The notes beneath the pieces were generated by a model, which saw nothing but the letters and a program-made list of their open reading frames with translations, was not told the origin of the DNA and did no database searches. DNA of 36,939 nucleotides from Candidatus Neomarinimicrobiota bacterium (lineage in GTDB: Bacteria; Fidelibacterota; Marinisomatia; SCGC-AAA003-L08; TS1B11): positions 1 to 36,939 of the forward strand of contig JADFSS010000014.1 of NCBI GenBank assembly GCA_022560655.1, in the 5' to 3' direction. The translations under genes and the position numbers were made by a program. Below, in pieces: positions 31,883 to 36,939 of the stretch (position 1 is its first letter; each line of letters begins with the position of its first letter).

Positions 31883-33466
31883 CTAACGGAAGGGGTCGTA
31901 ACCGTAGGTCGGCTTGGGCAAAATGTCCGCCGGCGCGATGGCCCCGCCGCTCATGTAGGCGACGCCGGCGCTGAGCGCCCATTTGCCGACGGACGCCCTG
32001 TTTACCCCGTGGGCGAGGGTCCTCAGACCCTTGGCCTCGGCGGCGCCGACGAAGGCGGCGATGTCCGCGCGCCCCGCCGCCCCCTTGCCGTCGAGATGAC
32101 CGAGATCGGTCGAGAAGGCATAGAGCTTGGGCGTCTCTATTCCGTCCATGACCGGATTGGCGAGGGGCAGGCGGACGATGATCGAAAGACAGTAAGGTTG
32201 CAGTTCCTGCCACACCCGGTTGGCTTCCGGCCAGGGCGCGTATCCGGCCAGATTGCATATCTCGAACAATATGAATTTTCTGCTGGATGACGGCACCCGC
32301 CGGCACAGGTCCATGAACTTCTCGCGCGGGTCTTTGCTCGTCAGCGTCTGGAAATCCACCGCCGCGATGAGAAGCGCCGATGACTTACGGTGATCGTAGG
32401 TCTCGAAACCGCGGATGATATTGCCGAGCAGAAGCCGGTCGCGATCGGCCTGGCTCATGGCGGGCGCGGGACCGGGGGCGGGCGGAAGCGCGCAGGCATA
32501 GGTGGAGACGACGCTCTGCACCGCCCCCCAAACCGGCTGGAAGACGATCGGCGCGGCGGACAAGGCGGCATCGGTTTGGGCCTCGCCGTCATGGGGGAGC
32601 TCTTCCGCTTCCCCGGCAAACTCGTTCGCCGATCCGTTGAATGTGTGGCCGCGGAGCGCCCGTTGCCTGGGCGCGCCGTATGTGCGCCGTTCGTCGGCCT
32701 GCCCTCCGTACGACTTCGGGAGGCGGGCCTCGCCGCCGGCGGCGGCGGCTCCACGGCGGCTTTTGGCAGGCTGCTGACCGTTGTGCCGGGAAAGGCCGGG
32801 GCCTCCATCCTCGCCGTTCACGAGATCACCATTCGCCTGGCCGCCGTTGACCGGGCCGTCCGCCGGCTCGGTGGTTTTCACGCCGAGGCCATTGGCGATG
32901 ACATCGAAGATCGTCCCGCCCGACCCCGCATTCGCGCAATCGATCTCGGCGACCTCGCCACGAACGTCGATGGCATCGCGCGCCGCCTTTTGCTTGGGCA
33001 GTGCCTTGGCGAGATAGCGCTTGAGGAAGGAATTCGCCTCCTTGGCGATCGTCGACGTCTTCTTCTCGGCCTCGCCGATGTCCCGCTGGCAGAACAGCAC
33101 GAAAAAGTTTTCGTCGTCATAGCGGGTATAGATGTCGCTCGGATGGAGGTGGCGCTGCATCGCCGTGGCTATGAGATCCTGCACCTCGTCGGAAATTTCA
33201 TCCCACTCCGCGGCGGCATGCTTGCGCAGGCCGTAGAGCCCCAGCACCTGGAGCTTCCCGGCCGTCAGCTTGGGATCGGGGAAGGTCTCGAGCAGTTTCC
33301 GGGCACGCTCGTTGAACTCATCCCGGGCCGCCGGGGCGCCTGGCCCTATTGGCGCGGTGCCTTCGCCCTTGCCTTTGCGCCCCTTGGCAGGACCAATCGG
33401 CACGTCCTCGTAGAAATATTCGGCAACCCGGGCCCTGAGACCCTTGAGACCCTGTTTCGACGGCAT
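31883..33466 (-). CDS. degenerate GGDEF/EAL-like protein
   Basis: ATG 33466 is preceded by GGAAAGAGT, giving 527 residues; the longer frame upstream is rejected. Residues ~90-150 resemble a GGDEF domain in which the signature is replaced by RYDDEN (HPSDIYTRYDDENFFVLF), so no cyclase activity is expected. Residues ~165-330 are low complexity. The C-terminal ~180 residues resemble an EAL domain end (KLYAFSTDLGHLDG, RTLAHGVNRASVGKWALS, YMSGGAIAP) without the catalytic signature. It is probably a non-catalytic regulator in alphaproteobacteria (inference). An IS481 end sits right after its stop, so the true C-terminus could be altered. Confidence 0.6.
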   Translation of the reverse strand: MPSKQGLKGLRARVAEYFYEDVPIGPAKGRKGKGEGTAPIGPGAPAARDEFNERARKLLETFPDPKLTAGKLQVLGLYGLRKHAAAEWDEISDEVQDLIATAMQRHLHPSDIYTRYDDENFFVLFCQRDIGEAEKKTSTIAKEANSFLKRYLAKALPKQKAARDAIDVRGEVAEIDCANAGSGGTIFDVIANGLGVKTTEPADGPVNGGQANGDLVNGEDGGPGLSRHNGQQPAKSRRGAAAAGGEARLPKSYGGQADERRTYGAPRQRALRGHTFNGSANEFAGEAEELPHDGEAQTDAALSAAPIVFQPVWGAVQSVVSTYACALPPAPGPAPAMSQADRDRLLLGNIIRGFETYDHRKSSALLIAAVDFQTLTSKDPREKFMDLCRRVPSSSRKFILFEICNLAGYAPWPEANRVWQELQPYCLSIIVRLPLANPVMDGIETPKLYAFSTDLGHLDGKGAAGRADIAAFVGAAEAKGLRTLAHGVNRASVGKWALSAGVAYMSGGAIAPADILPKPTYGYDPFR

Positions 33467-33654
33467 ACTCTTTCCAACTCCATGGCTTGGCCGCCAAAAT
33501 CTTAGGCCCGGGCGCCCTAAAAATCTGTTAACTACTGGTAATGCCAAAGCCTCCGTCGGGCGCGCGAAACGCCAACGGCGGCACAATCCGGCCGTCTTGC
33601 ACCGGGGGTTCCAGGGTGGGTATCCTGAGAGGAGCGCCCAGGCGCCTAGAGGTG

Positions 33655-34791
33655 ATGATGGAATCGGCTGAAGCGAAATCGACGATCCGCGCCATGGCGC
33701 GCCAGCTTGGCTTCGATGCCGCCGGTTTCGCGCCGCCGGAGCTGGATGCCGAGGCCGGCCGGAATCTCGCCCGCTACCTCGATCTCGGCTTTCACGGCGA
33801 CATGGACTGGCTTTTCCGGCGCGCCGAGTCGCGGGCCCAGCCCAAGCATCTCTGGCCCGAGGTCAAGAGCGTCATCGTCCTGGCGCTTAACTATGGCCCC
33901 TCGCTCAACCCCCTGGCGGCCCTGGACCGCCCCGATACCGGCGCCGTCTCGGTCTATGCCCAGGGCGGGGATTACCACGGGGTCGCCAAGAAGCGGCTCA
34001 AGGCGCTCGGCCGCTGGCTGGTCGGGACCTACGGCTGCGACGTCAAGGTGTTCGTCGACACCGCGCCGGTGATGGAGAAGCCCCTGGCCGAGCGGGCCGG
34101 GATAGGCTGGCAGGGCAAGCACACCAATCTGGTCTCGCGCCAACACGGATCGTGGCTGTTTCTCGGCGAAATCTTCACCACGCTCGAGCTTCCCCCCGAC
34201 GCCGCCGAGGCCGATCATTGCGGGTCATGCCACAGATGCCTCGACGTCTGCCCGACCGGCGCCTTTCCGGCGCCCTATCGGCTCGACGCCAGGCGCTGCA
34301 TCTCCTATCTCACCATCGAACATAAGGGCCATATCGCCAGGGAGTTCAGGGAACCCATGGGCAACCGCATCTATGGCTGCGACGACTGCCTGGCGGTCTG
34401 CCCGTGGAACAAATACGCCTCCAGGACCAAGGAGTACGCCTTCGAGCCGCGCAGCGAGCTGACGGCGCCAAAACTTGCCGACCTCGCCAAGCTCGATGAC
34501 GCCGGGTTCCGCAAGATGTTCGCGGGCTCCGCGATCAAACGTACAGGGCGGGCGCGTTTCGTCCGCAATGTCTTGATCGCGCTGGGGAATTCCGGTGACG
34601 CCGCGATGGTCCCGGTGATCGCCGGCCTGCTCGCCGACCCCTCTCCCCTGGTCCGCGCCATGGCGGTGTGGGCGCTAACGCGGCTCATGGACCCTGGCGA
34701 TTTCGATCGCTTGCGCGCCCAGCATGCCCCAAGCGAATCCGATGCCGACGTCGCCGCCGAATGGCGGGCGCCGGTCGCGGCGCCGGCATGA
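33655..34791 (+). CDS. queG: epoxyqueuosine reductase QueG
   Basis: The start at ATG 33655 (or the next ATG, 33658) follows CTAGAGGTG, giving 378 residues. QueG reduces epoxyqueuosine to queuosine in tRNA using cobalamin and two [4Fe-4S] clusters. Seen: VDTAPVMEKPLAERAGIGW with the conserved Asp135, CGSCHRCLDVCPTGAF (Cys189, 192, 195, 199), Cys215 and CDDCLAVCPWNKY (Cys242, 245, 249). A HEAT-like C-terminal region follows (LLADPSPLVRAMAVWALTRL). It is followed 61 nt later by what begins as queA, the preceding enzyme of the pathway. Confidence 0.95.
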   Translation: MMESAEAKSTIRAMARQLGFDAAGFAPPELDAEAGRNLARYLDLGFHGDMDWLFRRAESRAQPKHLWPEVKSVIVLALNYGPSLNPLAALDRPDTGAVSVYAQGGDYHGVAKKRLKALGRWLVGTYGCDVKVFVDTAPVMEKPLAERAGIGWQGKHTNLVSRQHGSWLFLGEIFTTLELPPDAAEADHCGSCHRCLDVCPTGAFPAPYRLDARRCISYLTIEHKGHIAREFREPMGNRIYGCDDCLAVCPWNKYASRTKEYAFEPRSELTAPKLADLAKLDDAGFRKMFAGSAIKRTGRARFVRNVLIALGNSGDAAMVPVIAGLLADPSPLVRAMAVWALTRLMDPGDFDRLRAQHAPSESDADVAAEWRAPVAAPA

Positions 34792-34803
34792 CGATGACTT
34801 GCC

Positions 34804-34854
34804 GGCGATGCCCTGAACGGCGATACCGTGATTGGCGATGCTCTGAACGGCGAT
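34804..34854 (+). repeat. 21-bp direct repeat before queA start
   Basis: A 21-bp unit starting GGCGATGCCCTGAACGGC occurs at 34804-34824 and again at 34834-34854 with a single C-to-T difference, offset 30 bp. The second copy runs into the ATG at 34853. It may simply reflect slippage. Confidence 0.6.
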
Positions 34855-35542
34855 GAAAGTCTCTGATTTCGATTTCGATCTGCCGCGCCAGATGATCGCC
34901 GGCCGGCCCGTGGCGCCGAGGGATAGTGCGCGCCTGCTCGAGGTGGGTGAGAGTTTGGGCGATCATTCCATCCGCGACCTGCCCGGCCTCCTCCGGCCGG
35001 GCGACGTGTTGGTGCTGACCAAAGCACTTGGCACGGGCTTTATCACGACCGCGTTCAAAGCTGGAAAATGCCCGGACGATGTCATCGCGACGGCGAGCGA
35101 AAGCATGGCGGCGCTGAACGCGGCCGGCAGCGCAGCAGCGATTGCCGTTGGCGCTCGCGCCTCGACGGACATCACCGGATTCGGCTTGGCTGGTCATGCG
35201 GGCGAAATGGCGCAGGCAAGTGATGTGACTATCGTTATTGACTTGCACCGTTTGCCGCTGTTGCCGGGTGCCGAAGCTCTCGCCCGCCAGGGCAACAAGA
35301 CACGCGCCAGTGTCAGCAATCGCGGCTTCGCCGAGCCAATGTTGCGCATCGAGGGTGAACCAGACCCCCTGCGTCTGGAGTTTGCCTTCGATGCTCAGAC
35401 GTCTGGCGGGCTGCTGATCAGCGTTGCCGAAGATCGAGCGGAAGACTTGGTCGCGCGAGCAAAAGATGCCGGCGCAGCGGCAACCAGCGTGATTGGCGAA
35501 GTGCGTGAGAAGTCAGACGTTTCACTCGTCTTGCGAGGCTAA
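34853..35542 (+). pseudogene. chimeric ORF: QueA N-terminus joined to SelD C-terminus
   Basis: Residues 1-~50 match S-adenosylmethionine:tRNA ribosyltransferase-isomerase QueA (VSDFDFDLPRQMIAGRPV, then RDSARLLEVG). The usual LLRPGDVLVF-N-DTRVIPARL context breaks after LRPGDVLVL. From residue ~50 onward the protein is the C-terminal part of selenophosphate synthetase SelD: TKALGTGFITTAFKAGK, ASTDITGFGLAGHAGEMAQ, FDAQTSGGLLISV. The SelD catalytic N-terminus and most of QueA are absent, so neither enzyme is intact. The two families share a PGDxLVL stretch, and the join falls there (about 35,000-35,020). Confidence 0.85.
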
Positions 35543-35560
35543 GGTTAGTGGTCAATCACA

Positions 35561-35610
35561 GTTGCTCGACTCTCCGAGTCGTGAATACTCGACTCGGAGA
35601 GTCGAGCAAC
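35561..35610. repeat. perfect 21-bp inverted repeat
   Basis: The arms 35561-35581 and 35590-35610 are perfectly complementary and enclose an 8-nt loop. Each arm contains a smaller palindrome GACTC-TCC-GAGTC, so it can also form a cruciform. There is no T-tract after it on either strand. It resembles the GAGTC-type hairpins common between planctomycete genes (recollection, not checked) and lies between selD and the ABC transporter genes. Confidence 0.85.
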
Positions 35611-35677
35611 AGTCACAAGTTAGATTTTGCGGCGAAGCCTGAGGCTAGCAGCCGGGCTGCTGATTCCAAGTGATCTG

Positions 35678-36430
35678 ATGTTTGAACTGCGCGGCACCAG
35701 CAAGGCATTTGGAAAAACTCAGGCTCTGCAGCCCACTGACTTGGCGATTCCGCGAGGTAAAACAACGGCGCTGATTGGGCCCAGCGGTTGTGGAAAGTCG
35801 ACAATCTTGCGACTGATGGTGGGGCTCATCCGCCCTGACACCGGATCGGTTTTGTTCAATGGCGAAGAGTTGACGGCCAAGAACGTATGCGACCAGCGGC
35901 ATCGCATGGGCTACATGATTCAGGACGGTGGCCTGTTTCCTCATCTGACGGTCAACGGAAACGTGACGCTGCTCGCTCGCTATCTTCGCTGGGATCAAGA
36001 CCGAATCCGCGATCGGTTACAAAAACTCGCTGAGTTAACGCACTTTCCGATTGACGCGCTCGAGAGATATCCCAGCCAGATCTCAGGTGGTCAGCGACAA
36101 CGCGTCGCGTTGATTCGTGCGCTCTTTCTGGATCCCGACGTTTTGCTACTCGACGAGCCCATGGGTGCTCTCGATCCCCTGATTCGTTCTGAACTGCAGG
36201 AGGAACTACGCCAAATCTTTCGGGCACTCAACAAGACGGTTGTTCTGGTCACTCACGATATCGGCGAGGCAGGGCACCTTGCCGACCTGATCTGTGTCTT
36301 GAAGGATGGCGAAATCGTTCAGCGTGGCACTTTGGAGGAGCTGGTTCGCTCGCCAAAGGAAGAGTTTGTATCGCGGTTCATCAATGCTCAGCGAAGTCCA
36401 CTCGAATCGTTGCGGGGACCGCACCAATGA
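35678..36430 (+). CDS. osmoprotectant-type ABC transporter ATP-binding protein
   Basis: ATG 35678 gives 250 residues, beginning MFELRGTSKAFGKTQ; the longer frame lacks homology-like sequence. Walker A GPSGCGKST (34-42), the ABC signature SGGQRQR (136-142) and Walker B VLLLDEPMGALD (155-166) are intact, with a late switch His in LVTHDIGEA. It lacks the C-terminal CBS pair of OpuA/OpuC ATPases, as in the short YehX/OsmV-like type. It overlaps the binding-protein gene by 4 nt. It is typical of glycine betaine, choline or related importers. Confidence 0.85.
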   Translation: MFELRGTSKAFGKTQALQPTDLAIPRGKTTALIGPSGCGKSTILRLMVGLIRPDTGSVLFNGEELTAKNVCDQRHRMGYMIQDGGLFPHLTVNGNVTLLARYLRWDQDRIRDRLQKLAELTHFPIDALERYPSQISGGQRQRVALIRALFLDPDVLLLDEPMGALDPLIRSELQEELRQIFRALNKTVVLVTHDIGEAGHLADLICVLKDGEIVQRGTLEELVRSPKEEFVSRFINAQRSPLESLRGPHQ

Positions 36431-36939
36431 ATGCCGCCTTCATCGTTCTCTCAATTCTTTCGGCGGGCCAACCGGCGGATGTGAAGATCACGGTCGCTTC
36501 CAAGGCGTTTACCGAATCTGTGATCTTGGGAGAAATCGTCAAGCAGGCGGCTGAACACGCCGGGTTCAAAGTGGATCACAAAGAGCAACTGGGGGGTACG
36601 GGCTTCGTTTTCGACAATCTCGAAAACGGCAGCATCGACATTTATCCCGACTACACGGGCACGATCGTCAAGGACATATTGAAAGACGACTCGCTAAAGG
36701 ACTTGGCGTCTATCCGAAAGGCGCTTGCCAAACGAGGCCTTCGCATATCGGAACCACTCGGGTTCGATAATTCGTACGAGATTGGCATGCAAGAGGACGT
36801 GGCAAAGCGGCTTGGCATCCGCAAGATTTCTGATCTGAAGCGACATCCACGACTGGCGTTCGGTTTTGCAAACGAGTTCTTGGACCGGCGCGACGGCTGG
36901 CCTGGGCTGAAACAGGCTTACGTCCTGCCTCACAACAAT
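36427..36939 (+). CDS. osmoprotectant-type ABC transporter substrate-binding protein, truncated by window
   Basis: The frame runs from ATG 36427 to the window end (171 residues visible). A hydrophobic start (about 1-15) suggests export or an anchor. The OpuAC-like domain begins with KITVASKAFTESVILGEIV and continues with GGTGFVFDNLENGSIDIYPDYTGT split over about residues 56-80 and KRLGIRKISDLKRH. Such proteins bind quaternary amines; some are fused to the permease, which the truncation hides. Confidence 0.85.
   Translation, partial: MNAAFIVLSILSAGQPADVKITVASKAFTESVILGEIVKQAAEHAGFKVDHKEQLGGTGFVFDNLENGSIDIYPDYTGTIVKDILKDDSLKDLASIRKALAKRGLRISEPLGFDNSYEIGMQEDVAKRLGIRKISDLKRHPRLAFGFANEFLDRRDGWPGLKQAYVLPHNN

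Noticed and set aside
32390-33505. 371-codon frame antisense to the GGDEF/EAL-like gene
   Set aside because: It has a repetitive Gly/Arg/Ala composition, no ribosome-binding site and lies opposite a better-supported gene.
1-36939. CRISPR array or full-length rRNA/tRNA genes
   Set aside because: No regular repeat-spacer pattern was seen, and the tRNA matches are only 3' halves.

Overview
The window reads as a metagenome-derived bacterial contig whose backbone (about 1-28,600) looks like a Gram-negative member of the FCB group, Marinimicrobia- or Calditrichota-like. That placement is inference from a TonB-dependent receptor with an N-terminal CarboxypepD_reg-like domain, a DUF5916 outer-membrane protein and an ECF sigma/zinc-finger anti-sigma pair. 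The last ~8 kb carries genes and insertion-sequence scraps that look alphaproteobacterial and then planctomycete-like. At least one join there (inside 34,853-35,542) fuses two unrelated genes, so the right end should be treated as a mosaic or an assembly chimera.

1-11,700 (moderate GC): an outer-membrane receptor, then an integration scar zone. This zone has three diverged copies of one att-like repeat (one inverted), 3' halves of tRNA-Phe and tRNA-Met genes, and a decayed tyrosine recombinase. Inside it lie a hydrolase lacking its nucleophile serine, a small hypothetical protein, a 48-residue secreted cysteine peptide, an anti-sigma factor and its ECF sigma factor. An ArsR-type regulator with an NmrA-like NAD(P)-binding protein and a DUF5916 protein follow.

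11,760-28,600 (clearly higher GC): the centrepiece, a compact aerobic carbon monoxide dehydrogenase island. Leftward coxM-coxS-coxL-coxG-xdhC(YHS)-membrane protein diverge from rightward coxD-coxE-mocA-xdhC-moaA-moaCB-tauE-moeA-moaD-moaE. CoxL carries the AYRCSFR loop diagnostic of form I CO dehydrogenase, whose cysteine binds the copper of the Mo-S-Cu centre. The right arm encodes nearly the whole route from GTP to molybdopterin cytosine dinucleotide plus maturation factors, so enzyme and cofactor supply travel as one unit. A DUF1801 protein and a cysteine desulfurase, a plausible sulfur source, flank it.

28,600-36,939: a CsgG-like outer-membrane protein, a SAM methyltransferase converging on it, two truncated transposases (IS5-type and IS481-type) abutting head-on, a degenerate GGDEF/EAL-like protein, queG, a queA::selD chimeric ORF, a long perfect hairpin, and an osmoprotectant-type ABC transporter ATPase with the start of its binding protein.
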